Source of the DNA: Porogramme epimiltina
Lineage: Eukaryota > Basidiomycota > Agaricomycetes > Polyporales > Polyporaceae
DNA: 64,000 nt
Direction of reading: 5' to 3'
Assembly: GCA_900155495.1 (NCBI GenBank)
Contig: FTLJ01000230.1
Location: forward strand, 1 to 64,000
Shown one piece after another: positions 1 through 10,795 of the stretch. Both the position numbers and the translations under genes were made by a program. How positions within the stretch are numbered: position 1 is the stretch's first letter; each line of letters starts with the position of its first letter. The notes below the pieces were generated by a model. That model was not told where the DNA came from. It did not search any database and was given only the letters and a program-made list of their open reading frames with translations.

Positions 1-41
1 AAGGGCAGCACGTGAGCAGCTTTTCGACGCTTTGAAGGTCG

Positions 42-49
42 GTACTAGG
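42..49. repeat. Left target-site duplication of the hAT-like element
   Basis: GTACTAGG, identical to 1364-1371 and directly abutting the inverted repeat. Confidence 0.72.
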
Positions 50-1363
50 TAGTGCTTGACAATTACTATTACTTACGGTCTCCACACAATAAGTAATGAT
101 ATAGATGATTATATTACTTCCGGCGCCCCGTAAGTAATCTACGGGTAAGATAATGTATTGTAAGCAGAGAGTAAGCATATGTAATAGTAAGTACTTCTTT
201 CAGCAAACATTCAGATCACGTGCTGGGTTCTCCTGAACGACAGCCCTCTCTCCGGCCCCTCGCTATCCCCTATACAGCTCTAAGAGCGTGTGGTGTTTAC
301 AATTTGACGTACAAAAGATTTTTATGCATTGAAAACTTGGCCGTGCAGGCCAGCTCCATACTTTGCGCGGTAAGTCACTGGCGCCGGCGCCGGTTGTTGG
401 CAGGCCGCTTTCAACGAGCTAGTACAGGTTGGTCATCTGTAGGAAAACAGCACACAACACTGAAGCAGAAGTGTGCGGGCATGAGGGCAGGTGGCCACTG
501 GGTGCTTGAGTGGCTCATCAGCGTGCCGAACGCATCCGGCACGTGGGAAGAGCCGTCATGCCGTGGGCACTGGGGACCCGACCCCTCGAAAGTGGCGGGT
601 GCGCGGGCTGCTTTGGGTGCTAGAACAGATTGTCGAGAGGCTGATGCTGGCGTACTATGTCACACTAGAGCCCAGCATGCATCAAAAACGCGTGGCACAC
701 AAACGGTATATGTGTGGGGCTTTCAGCTACGCGAGCCACCTTTCCCGGGTCTCAAATTACGGGAGGGCCGTAGCTACACTGCATCAAGGTTGGCGGAGAA
801 ATGTTGCTCGGGGCCATCGTGGGCAGCACCTTCCGAACTTGAACCGACGCCCAGCAAGGATACGCGTCTGCCGGGCAGGCTACCTGTCTCCGGAGCTCGC
901 TGAGGACCTGGACGCACTCGCGAGGCAGCAGTGCTGTATCCCGCGTGGCTACCCGTCGGGCTCTGAGGTGACTGGCATAGCGTCCACTTTGATTCTTCAA
1001 GCTGCTCGCCGAGGGATCGGAAAAGAGCATCAGTACGCGCGGGCGAGAGGCACTCCTTCCCTAGCGCCGACAGGCTGAAGCTCGACGGCAATAAGGCTAC
1101 AGGTGTTCCATCAGTAACAGAATATTATCGATCAGTTCTATTAGTAATACCCTACTCTCCTTGTAATCCCAGGCACCCGATCACATGCTTGCTTGTTGAA
1201 TACCATTACTTACGGACCGGGTATGTAATGGTAGGGTATTATATTGTAGTGTAATGACTACTACTGAGCCCCTTTATGATTACGGCCCATCCCCGTATTT
1301 AATCATAACCCGGTTATAATCTGAGATTATAATCAATTATACGGGTATTCTTGGCAAGCACTA
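50..1363. mobile_element. Non-autonomous hAT-like DNA transposon
   Basis: The ends are imperfect terminal inverted repeats: TAGTGCTTGACAA at 50-62 and TTGGCAAGCACTA at 1351-1363, matching at 12 of 13 positions when one is reverse-complemented. The element is flanked by a perfect 8-bp direct repeat GTACTAGG at 42-49 and 1364-1371. The TAGTG terminus fits the YARNG start typical of hAT elements, and 8-bp target duplications are a hAT hallmark. Subterminal regions are AT-rich and repeat TTACTTACGG/CCGTAAGTAA motifs (about 68-180 and 1200-1240), as expected for transposase-binding repeats. No reading frame inside resembles a hAT transposase, so it would depend on an enzyme supplied elsewhere. The repeats and duplication are seen; the family assignment is inference. 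Confidence 0.72.
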
Positions 1364-1371
1364 GTACTAGG
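1364..1371. repeat. Right target-site duplication of the hAT-like element
   Basis: GTACTAGG, identical to 42-49. Confidence 0.72.
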
Positions 1372-1480
1372 TAGGTGAGTCGGCATATGCCGGGATAAGG
1401 CCAGCACGTGATAGGCTTTTCGCACTCTGAGGGTTGGTCCGTGCGTCGGCATTTGCCGGGAGAAGGCCAGCACGTGTTAC
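1372..1480. repeat. Short tandem repeat tract, about 65-75 bp unit
   Basis: A unit with GTCGGCAT, TGCCGGGA and GGCCAGCACGTG occurs at about 1379-1413 and again at about 1444-1479. The first 41 bases of the window carry a diverged copy of the same unit (GCAGCACGTG followed by CTTTTCG). The hAT-like element therefore sits inside this tract; removing it restores a continuous series of at least three partial units. No coding role is apparent. Confidence 0.6.
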
Positions 1481-1503
1481 GCATTCAAGTCGGATCATAA
1501 AGA

Positions 1504-1522
1504 CCGATTCTTAGAGAATCGG
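1504..1522. repeat. Perfect inverted repeat, 8-bp arms
   Basis: CCGATTCT and AGAATCGG are separated by TAG. The arms are perfectly complementary and could form a short hairpin. No adjacent gene uses it, so its role is unknown. Confidence 0.4.
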
Positions 1523-3210
1523 AACTTTCCCCTCGACCTTTGAACTCTGTGTCGGTTGGGCGTAAAGTAGCAGCCTTACACAGTAGAAACCCTCTATCTA
1601 TGTTTGGATCACATAACATCTCTTCTATTATATCTTCATCCACGGCTACGTGTAATATGATACTTATTATCTACATACGAGCTCTAGAGGTAGTGCGTGT
1701 GCATATAGGGTATGTATAACCCCCTCTCTTTGCTCCTAAACCCCACGCGAATAGTAAGTAGTGGGGACGAACTGTGGCCTTCTCCAGTGACGTCACTTCT
1801 TCGCAGCAGGCGTAAGTGGACGAATCGGGTAATCTAGACGCGCACACCTCTCCTTGTGCTCTCGCCGCCACCATCTCCGGCGGTGTTTCAGCTTCAGCCA
1901 TCAATGGAGCCCCTCAACGGCGGAACAACGCTACAGAGGTAGTGTACGATCACACAGAACCCCATCTTGAGCTCACTTGCCAGCACTGCCTAGGCTCATG
2001 CGGAGCGACTTCATCTTTTGTCGGCGGCACTGAGCCCCCGCACCGGGAACAAAACAGGGGGTGGGCTGCTGTACGGGACTTCAGATACCGGATGCTGTAA
2101 TCCTCAGCGCGCTTTGCTACGCGGCGCTGTAGCTACAAGAGCCTCACAACGCCTACAAATCGTCGCGTTAGTAACCGTCAGCAACGAGGTGACGGACGGA
2201 GTTGAATATGACGGCCTACTACGAGTCACGACCCGCGCGCGGATATGGCCTATGTATGTGCATTGTGCGTTGTAAGCCGCTCGCCTAGTCATAATGCACT
2301 ACAACGACCTGTTGTGTAGACTCACAAGTACTCGACATCAGCCATCGACACGAAGATCACCCGTAACGGCCAGCCGCCCCTTCCATCAACTGGTGAGTGA
2401 TAGTTACTGCCGATCCACACATGAAGAGCTCGGGATTCCTCGGATGTCCTGACGCTCGTAAACTCTGGCTATGATCCCCACATTCTCACACGTTGCTTTC
2501 ATAGGACTTACCACGCTGTTCCCCCGTGAACCCGGTTGCACGCATCAAGGCCTTGCATTTCTCTGGTGGACAGACCCTCGCCGGTGTCGCCGTAGGGTCT
2601 ATCACTAGAGCCACCCGGAGTGTACAACCAATCTTCCAATTGCTAGCGCTGGCTCTGTGTTCCATTCCTCCACGACGGGCACGAAACGCCTCTCGGAGGA
2701 TATGTCATGCCCGCAATATGCGTCCCGGTGGCCACCGCCATGCGGTTTCCCGGGAGAAGGAATCGACCTAGCTCTCGCTGTCTGACACCGACGCCCTCGA
2801 TGGTTGCGCCATGTTGACGGTGCGCATGCTCGTTCGCAGAGTTATCGCCAAGACGAATGCTAAAAATAGCGTCCCTCATACTGCCCCAGGCTGGACATCA
2901 TCCCCGTGCACATGGTCATCACGCGGAGCCGCATCGCGATCACGCTTCCCTCACCTCACCCCGCACGCGCGCACGCCGTCGCGGTCCCCGCGCGGGTCAG
3001 TGGCCAGCGCGAGGCGACGCGCGGCTGTGCGCGGGGCCACAGCGGCTTCGCCGGCGGGAGCGATGCCCCCGACACAACCTATTCCTGGCACTCCTGGCCT
3101 CGCATTCAATTGATTGTACCATGCGGACGACGTCCTCCGAGCACGCTATCGAGCACATGCGAACCAGTATGGACTTGTCATGCTCCGGGGCAGACATCCT
3201 CCCAACAGGG
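1523..3210. other. Intergenic, no supported gene
   Basis: Open frames here are short and show no recognisable domain, consistent codon bias or splice pattern. A 12-bp palindrome AGTGACGTCACT at 1786-1797 contains a CRE-like TGACGTCA core. Nothing else is supported. Confidence 0.5.
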
Positions 3211-3216
3211 TATAAA
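3211..3216 (+). promoter_or_regulatory. TATA box of sedolisin 1
   Basis: TATAAA lies 84 bp upstream of the ATG at 3300, followed by a pyrimidine-rich leader ending in CACCACAACCACCATGG, a good start context. Confidence 0.65.
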
Positions 3217-3299
3217 GCCTCGCTCTAACAGCGACGAGTGACCAAGGTTCTGCTCAGGCTCACCCCTCTCAGCTTCACCTCACTTCCACCACAACCACC

Positions 3300-5349
3300 A
3301 TGGTCGCCTCCGGCTTGCTTCTTGCTTCTCTCTTCGCTGCCGTCCTCGGCAAGCCCGCGGCGCGCAACATGAAGGTGCACGAGTTCCGCGAGGACATCCC
3401 CGACGGCTTCTCCCTCAGGAGCGCGGCGCTGCCCGACCAGACCCTCAAGCTCCGCCTCGCGCTCGTCCAGAGCGACTTCGACGAGCTCGAGCGCAAGCTG
3501 TACGACGTCAGCACGCCCTCCAGCGCCAACTACGGCAAGCACCTTTCTAAGACCGAGGTACTCTTTCTCCTCGCCTTCTCCATTCCACCACCCCTTTCTC
3601 ATCTCCGCCGGCCATATTAGGTCGAGCAACTCGTGGCGCCCAGCCAGTCCAGCGTCGATGCCGTCAACGCCTGGCTCGCCGAGAATGACATCACCGCCAA
3701 GACCACCTCTACTGGCAGCTGGCTTTCCTTCGAACTCCCCGTCAGCAAGGCCAACGAGCTCTTCGACGCGGACTTCTCCATCTACACCCACGACGAGTCC
3801 GGCCTCGAGGCCGTCCGCACCCTCTCGTACTCCATCCCCTCCGATCTCCAGGGCCACCTCGATTTGGTGCACCCTACCGTGACGTCAGTGCTTTCGTTCC
3901 GCCGATGGAAGCGGCGGCGATACTGACCCGCACCGTTATAGGTTCCCCAACCCGAACAGCCACCTCCCGGTGTTCTCCTCTCCGATCAAGGACACCCCTG
4001 CGATCCAGAACTTCACCGCACGCGCGGTGCCCTCGTCGTGCGCGAGCACGACTACCCCCGCGTGCCTCCAGGCGCTGTACGGGATCCCCACCACGAAGGC
4101 CACCGAGTCTTCGAACACTCTCGCCGTCACCGGCTTCATTGATCAGTTTGCCAACTCGGCGGATCTTAAGGTGTGCTCCACCGGGGGTACCTCTCTCCAA
4201 CTCACATGAATTAACTCGATCTCGCGCTCTAGACTTTCCTGAAGAAGTACCGCACGGACATGTCGTCCGCGACGACCTTCACCCTCCAGACGCTCGATGG
4301 TGGCTCGAACTCCCAGACAGGCAGCAAGGCCGGTGTCGAGGCTGTGAGTCCCCTTGATTGCGATCCTCAACAGATCCTTCTAACCCAAGATGCAGAACCT
4401 GGACATCCAATACACCATCGGTGTGGCCACTGGCGTCCCCACGTCCTTCATCTCCGTCGGTGACGACTTCCAGGACGGTGACCTCGAGGGCTTCCTCGAC
4501 GTTGTGAACTTCCTCCTCGACATGGACACCCCTCCGACCGTCATGACCACCAGCTACGGCCAGAACGAGAACACTATCTCCCGCAAGCTCGCCAAGTAAG
4601 CTACGCTGCAACCCTTCTTTAATGAATTGTCACCCTAACACGTGTCTACAGCAACCTTTGCAACGCGTATGCCCAGCTCGGCGCGCGTGGTGTCTCCATC
4701 CTCTTCGCCTCCGGTGACGGTGGTGTTTCCGGCTCGCAGTCCGCCAGCTGCCGCACCTTCGTCCCGACCTTCCCCTCCGGCTGCCCCTTGTAAGTTTCCC
4801 CCGCCGCAGCCCCTATCCGCACGCGCTGACCGCCCGCGCCGCAGCATGACCTCCGTCGGCGCCACGACCGGCATCAACCCCGAGACCGCGGCGGACTTCT
4901 CCTCGGGCGGCTTCTCCAACTACTTCGGCATCCCCTCGTACCAGACCTCCGCCGTCGCGACGTACCTCAAGGCGCTCGGCAGCACCAACTCTGGCAAGTA
5001 CAACGCGTCCGGCCGCGGCTTCCCCGACGTCGCGACCCAGGGCACCTCCTTCGAGGTCGTCGTCGACGGCTCCGCGGAGGCCGTCGACGGCACGTCCTGC
5101 GCGAGCCCGACGTTCGCCTCCGTCATCGCGCTCCTCAACGACCGCCTCGCCGCGGCCGGCAAGAGCCCGCTCGGGTTCCTCAACCCCTTCCTGTACTCCT
5201 CCACCGGCACCGCCGCGCTCACGGACATCACGAGCGGCTCGAACCCCGGCTGCAGCACGAACGGCTTCCCCGCGAAGGCCGGCTGGGACCCCGTCACCGG
5301 TCTTGGCACGCCCAACTTCAGCAAGCTCCTCACCGCGATCGGTCTCTAA
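3300..5349 (+). CDS. Secreted sedolisin (S53 serine peptidase) 1
   Basis: This predicts a pre-pro-sedolisin of 567 residues, an acid serine-carboxyl peptidase of tripeptidyl-peptidase type acting outside the cell. Seven exons give an open frame: 3300-3557, 3621-3883, 3942-4170, 4233-4343, 4396-4595, 4652-4789 and 4845-5349. The N-terminus [17 protein letters not shown] is a signal peptide. A propeptide follows, with [18 protein letters not shown] typical of pro-kumamolisin activation domains. The Glu/Asp pair is in GVEANLDIQ, formed across the exon 4/5 join. MTTSYGQNE marks the oxyanion region, DGTSCASP holds the nucleophilic Ser, and [10 protein letters not shown] plus [14 protein letters not shown] form the C-terminal calcium site. 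The residue before GTS is Asp, where sedolisin 2 has the usual Ser. It converges on P450 A, with 272 bp between stop codons. Confidence 0.93.
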
Positions 5350-5621
5350 TCGGGCTGGAGTGGCGTTTAAGCTTTGCTGTCTAAAATCTCGGACATTTCG
5401 GTACAGGATGTAAATTATCTTGTATGCTGTAGACTACACATCGCACACGCTCTTGATGCAATTATACACGCACTTCTATCTCTCAAACGCGGATGGGGTT
5501 GTTTATCTGACACTGGTCATTCACGTCAATGCTATTCTGTCAATACGCGCGGAAACGGAATCCGGTCGTAACGAATCCCTCGAAGAGGCTACATATATAG
5601 CAACGCACAACAGCGCTTGAC

Positions 5622-7966
5622 CTACGCCTTCAGCGCCTTGACCTTGAGCAGGAGCTCCGGCTTCTCGCTCTCCTCACCCATCGTCGGGTACATCACGGCC
5701 GACGCGTTCCACGCAATCGGCTTGTCCGTCAGCTCGAACGAAAATGCGGGCAGGAGCACCGACAGCACGACCTCTGCGAAACGCGTAGTGTAGTTAGCAC
5801 GTGTGGAAAAATGTTAGGGAAGGGCGTGTGTGTACTTACTCATCTCGAGCTGAGAGAACTTGAAACCGCTGGAGGTTGCATGTATTAGGAGACGAGATAC
5901 GTGGGACAGCGGCCAAGTAGCTGCGGAAATCAAACTCACATGCACGAACGGACACCAGCGGCGAAAGTCATCCTACCCCAGTGAAAATCGAGCTAGTCAG
6001 CAAACCAAGGTTTGTCTAGGGCAGCCTATATGCACTTACAGGTGGGCGTAGACTCCCGGGATGCGTGCTTCCTCGAGCACGGGGGGCATGGGCGCGAGCC
6101 AGCGCTCCGGCTTCCACTCGCGTGCGTCCTCGCCCCACAGCGCTTTGTTCACGTTGCTCGCTTGATAGTACGTCAGGACGACCATGCCGCGCGGAACAAC
6201 TATCTCCGTAAACTCTCTGCCGTCTGTTCCGCGCACTGGCTGGGACAGCGGGAGCACGGCATCTTTCGCAGCCCTGCAGAAGAGAACGTTACACGAGGAC
6301 TTGGGAAAGGTTGAGGGGCTAAACATACGTGCGGGCGGACATCACGACCGGGGCGTAAACACGAAGTGTCTCGCGGCAAACGGCGTCCAGGTACGGAAGC
6401 TTGATCAAGTCGTCGTATGCGATGTCAGAGCGGTCACCGCCCTGGGCTTCGACGATCTCCGCGCGGAGCCTCTCCTGAACATCAGGGTTCTGGGCGAGAA
6501 GATGGAGGATTCGCGAGAGCGCATTTGACGTGGTGTCCATACCAGCAAGGATGAATGTCCTAAGTGAAAGGGATCAGCAGATTCACATAGCGCTGTATCG
6601 TATATCAAGCACTACGGCACTTACGACATCTGCGCTTGGATCTCGTCGTCTGTCATCTTCTCATTGTCTGCGGCGGCCATGTTCGCTTTGACTACATTGA
6701 TGTTCAGTGTCTGAGACGCGGAAGATGCAAGAGACGGCGCACGGCAGATACTCATGATGTCCTTCCCCTCTCCGATCTCGTGCGCTAGCGCTGCGTCACC
6801 CCTCTTCAGCTGCGCCTTCTTCTCTGCGATGATCTCGCGGGAGCGATTCTCCATCGTGTCGTAAATAGATGTAACCGTCTTGATTCTTTTGTTAAAAGAG
6901 AAACGGAGGACAAAACGGAAGACGGAGTCGGGTATGTACCACGACAAGTTTTCGATAGCGAGGCCGAACAAGGCGGGTAAGTGAGCAAGAGTCGGGCTGT
7001 AGACAGAATCTCATTAGTTAGGCGTACGTCGACTCATGCAAATATGCAAATGAAAAGGCGTACAAGAACAACTTCAAGGACTCGCCGTAGGCGTCCGTTG
7101 AGTCGTCGGAGAAGTCGTCGAAAGAGTACCCGAGTCCAGCCTGTCCGAGCATCTCAAGTGTAGTGCGTGCCATCCAGCCGTTGATGTCCAGCTCTTCTGC
7201 TGCGCCATTCGCTGGAAGACGTTTGTCGATGGCCTCAGTGACCTAAAGCCTTTCGTAAGCGGGGTTCTTGACTAATTAACAGAGATAGCAACTATACATA
7301 CCTTATGTGCGACACTGTAGAAGATGTGGGTCATGCCGCGCAGATGGCCCGCTGAGAATATGGGGTTGAGGAGCTTCCTCTGGCGCCTATGTTGCTCGCC
7401 TTCCGTAGTCAAAATTCCGGGCCCGAGGAGCATGTTAAGAACACTGGAGCACGTTATGAGATGTATTCGGCACTGTTAAACACGATGCGTCCCGAATGAG
7501 CGAGCAGAACGCACTTGGAAGGTTCCAAGCCTTTCGGAAAGTGTTCTTGATCCTTGACCATCATGGTGTGCAGGGCTTTGGGATCGTGGATAACTATCAA
7601 GCGCGTCTACATCAACATGGCGAATACGGTGAGCAGTGGTGACGGTGAAGAGTCCTTTGGAACAGTGCTTACTCCAAGGATGGACTTGACGATAAAGACT
7701 GGGCCATACGTGTCCGCCCACTCTACCCATACCTTCCAATTCTGGCGGCCGAGTCGGACGAGCTGCGGTATTATACCTGTAGAGTTACACGTCAGCTGTC
7801 TTCCGGATATTACGAGCGGTATGAGGAACCTACCAAATAGCCACGATTCTGGAGGAGGCTGTGGAAGATAATCTACAGAAGGTGAGATAAGATAATTCCT
7901 GAAGAGCTTCCAGAGGAGATACAAGAGACTGGCAGAAGCGACAATAATAGGCAGAGATAGCGACAT
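5622..7966 (-). CDS. Cytochrome P450 A
   Basis: A microsomal haem-thiolate monooxygenase that would need an ER NADPH-P450 reductase; the substrate is unknown. The start MSLSLPIIVASASLLYLLW at 7966 opens a membrane anchor followed by an LPQPP hinge. Many short introns interrupt the frame. The I-helix motif AGMDTTS is near 6530-6546, ExxR (ETLR) near 6361-6372, PERW near 6093-6120 and the cysteine loop FAAGVRSCIG near 5938-5972. An intron splits the Ile codon after the haem Cys, as in all paralogues here. It ends PELLLKVKALKA. All expected P450 landmarks are present and I see no frame break. It is closest to B and C, which share the LPQPP hinge. The basidiomycete CYP family cannot be fixed by eye. 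Confidence 0.9.
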
Positions 7967-8013
7967 ATTTGTAGACGAGGTCCGGTGGGCTACCTGCGAC
8001 AGAGAAGTGCAAT

Positions 8014-8020
8014 ACTTATA
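8014..8020 (-). promoter_or_regulatory. TATA-like box of P450 A
   Basis: CTTATAAG on the minus strand lies about 50 bp upstream of the A start codon, the same spacing as at B and C. Confidence 0.45.
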
Positions 8021-8059
8021 AGAAATCATCATGGGTCTCATATGAGCGCTGCGGGGTGC

Positions 8060-8330
8060 TGTGATCAACGATCTGCCAGCGCGGGCGCAGAACCGCCACT
8101 CATACATCCGAAGACAAAGTGACTTACGAGCTCAGATCGTGCGTACCTGCCCCGCGCTTGCTTGCGCTAAGTAGCCGCAGGCGTGTGATCCCGACGCCTG
8201 CCGCTGTCAAGCCCCTGAGTTTGCCGCAGTTCCTAGGGCATCCTGTGCCCATCACTGAATTGGTCCCGCAAGCCGGCATAGGTATCGGAGCGCTCATGAC
8301 GCTTCTATACTGCGCCTTCGGTCTCTGAGC
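8060..8330 (-). promoter_or_regulatory. Upstream region conserved with P450 B and C
   Basis: Non-coding sequence upstream of A shares blocks with 10880-11160 (upstream of B) and 15030-15310 (upstream of C), for example ACTTACGAGCTCAGAT and the TGCCGCTGNCAAG region. It was copied with the genes and could carry common control elements. Confidence 0.5.
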
Positions 8331-8500
8331 AGTGTCCGGCCGCAATCTGGTAGTAGTGCTATTTGTCTCCATCCAATCTTCTTCAGACGCGGCCGAAGGC
8401 GATTCAGTCTAACCTATGTAATTATATCAATATGAACTAAAACAAGTCACAGCTGTTGTACAGTGAAAACGTCATATATGGTTGTATGACAGAGCTCGAT

Positions 8501-10795
8501 CTACGTCTTGAGAGCCTTGACCTTGAGCAAAAGCTCCGGCTTCTCGCTCTCTTCGCCCATAGTCGGATACATGACGGCAGACGCGTTCCACGCGATCGGT
8601 TTGTCCGTAACCTCGAACGCGAAGGCGGGCAGGAGCACCGATAAAACGACCTCTGTGGGGAGGTAGGTTGTTAATGTGTCACGTGATAGGAAGGAGAGGC
8701 TGCTCAGTGCTCACTCATTTCCAGCTGGGAGAACTTGAACCCGCTATCATGTATGTCAGAGAGCGTTTTAGAATGAAAGGGATAGGCGTTGTGCTTACAT
8801 GCAAGAACGAATGCCAGCAGCAAAGGTCATCCTGATAGAGCGGATGACATCAGAGATGGAGAAATAGATTTACGCTGCAAGGACTCACAGATGCGCGTAA
8901 ACCCCAGGGATGCGAGCGTCTTCCAGGGCAGTCGGAAGGGGGCTGAGCCAGCGCTCTGGCTTCCACTCCTTCGCATCCTCACCCCAGAGCTCCTCATTCA
9001 CGTTGCTCGCCTGGTAGTGCGTGAGCACCAACATGCCACGCGGGATGATAAGTTCCGTGAATTCCCGCCCGTCGGTCCCGCGCACGGGATGGGAGAGCGG
9101 GAGGACGTTCTCCTTGGAAGCCCTAGAAAAGGAGGCGCTATGAGATGGCTTCAGGAAGATTTGAAAAGGCTAAACGTACATGCGGCCGGACATCATGACC
9201 GGAGCATGAACACGAAGCGTCTCACGACAAACAGCGTCCAGGTACGGAAGCTTGACCAGGTCATCGTATGCGATGTCGGAGTGGTCACCACCCTGAGCTT
9301 CGATGATCTCGGCGCGGAGCTTGTCCTGAACATTAGGGTTCTGGGCGAGGAGGTGAAGGATGCGAGAGAGGGCGTTCGACGTAGTGTCCATGCCGGCAAG
9401 AATGAAGGTCCTAGATGGGAACGATTAGTGTATGTTTGTGTGGCGACATTGCCCCAAAGAAACCCTTTTGAGACACTTACGACATCTGCGCCTGGATCTC
9501 CTCATCTGTCATCTTCTCGTTCTCTGCAGCAGCCATGTTGGACTTGACTGCATTCCTCGTCAGTACCGGAAAAGGGAGAGATGTAAGAAATGGCGCACGG
9601 CAGATGCTCATGATATCCTTCCCCTCTCCGACCTCGTGCGCCAGCGCTGCGTCTCCTCTCGCTAGCAACGCCTTCTTCTCTACGATGATCTCACGGGAGC
9701 GGCGTTCCATCGTGTCGTAGATGGACATCAGTTTCGTAATCCTTTTGTTTGAAGATAAGCGGAGGAGAGATCGGGCAGCGGAGTCAGGGATAAATGCCGA
9801 TAACTTTTCGATGGCAAAGCCGAAAAGGGGTGTCAAGTGGGAGAGCGTCGGGCTATAGACGGAAGCCGATCAGCCCCTTATCTATCGGCATAAGACGAGA
9901 CAGAAAACGCATACAAAAACAGCTTGAGGGACTCGCCGTAGGCGTCCGTCGAGTCGTCGAGGAAATTATCAAAGGAGTACCCAAGCCCGGCCTGTCCGAG
10001 CATCTCAAGCGTAGTGCGCGCCATCCAGCCGTTGATGTCCAGCTCTTCTGCTGAGCCGGTCGCAGGGAGACGTTTGCCAACGGCTTCCGTAAGCTAGAGC
10101 CATTTGTGAGGGGGCTTTCAGGGACGAGGATCGCGCACGGTAATGCGCACCTTGTGGGCCACATTGTAGAAGATGTGTGTCATGTTGCGTAAATGCGCCG
10201 CCGAGAACACGGGATTGAGGAGCTTTCTCTGACGCCTGTGTCGCTCTCCTTCCGTAGTCAAAATTCCGGGTCCGAGGAGCATGTGGAGATCGCTGGGGCA
10301 CATTCTGAGATAAGCGCATGCCACACGGTAAGAAACATAGAGTCCGTAGAACGCACTTCGAAGGTTCTAGGCCTTTCGGAAAGTATTCTTGGTCCTTGAC
10401 CATCATTGCGTGCAAGGCTTTCGGGTCATGGATAACAACCATGCGCGTCTGAATGGAGGCAGTGTGTGAGTAATTGCAACACTCAAAGATCTTTCAGAAG
10501 GGTCCTGACGCCGAAAATAGACTTGACGACGAAGGCAGGGCCATATGTATCAGCCCACTGAGCCCAGGTCCTCCAGCTTTGACGGCCAGTGATCTGAGGG
10601 ATGATACCTGCAAAGTGCGGTGTAAGTCGCGTTCCGGCATTCTGAACACAAAGAAAACGCACCGAGAAGCAACGACTTGGAAGGAGGTTGAGGAAGCTGG
10701 TCTACAGAAAGGGAAATAAAATAGTTGCGGAAGACCCTCCAGAGAAGGTACAAGAGGCCCGCAGAAGCGGCAACAATAGGCAGAGATGGGGGCAT
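8501..10795 (-). CDS. Cytochrome P450 B
   Basis: A paralogue of A and C in the same orientation. The start at 10795 gives MPPSLPIVAASAGLLYLLW, an N-terminal ER anchor, followed by an LPQPP hinge. The C-helix region appears in the exon encoding HRRQRKLLNPVFSAAHLRN. The I-helix AGMDTTS lies near 9380-9395, ETLR at 9212-9223, PERW at about 8948-8966 and the cysteine loop FAAGIRSCI at 8798-8830. It ends LLLKVKALKT. A TATA-like TTATAA occurs near 10847-10853, about 55 bp upstream. All motifs for an active enzyme are present, though exon borders in the 5' third were not each confirmed. B and its flanks form one unit of a roughly 4.1-kb tandem duplication with C. The substrate is unknown. Confidence 0.9.
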
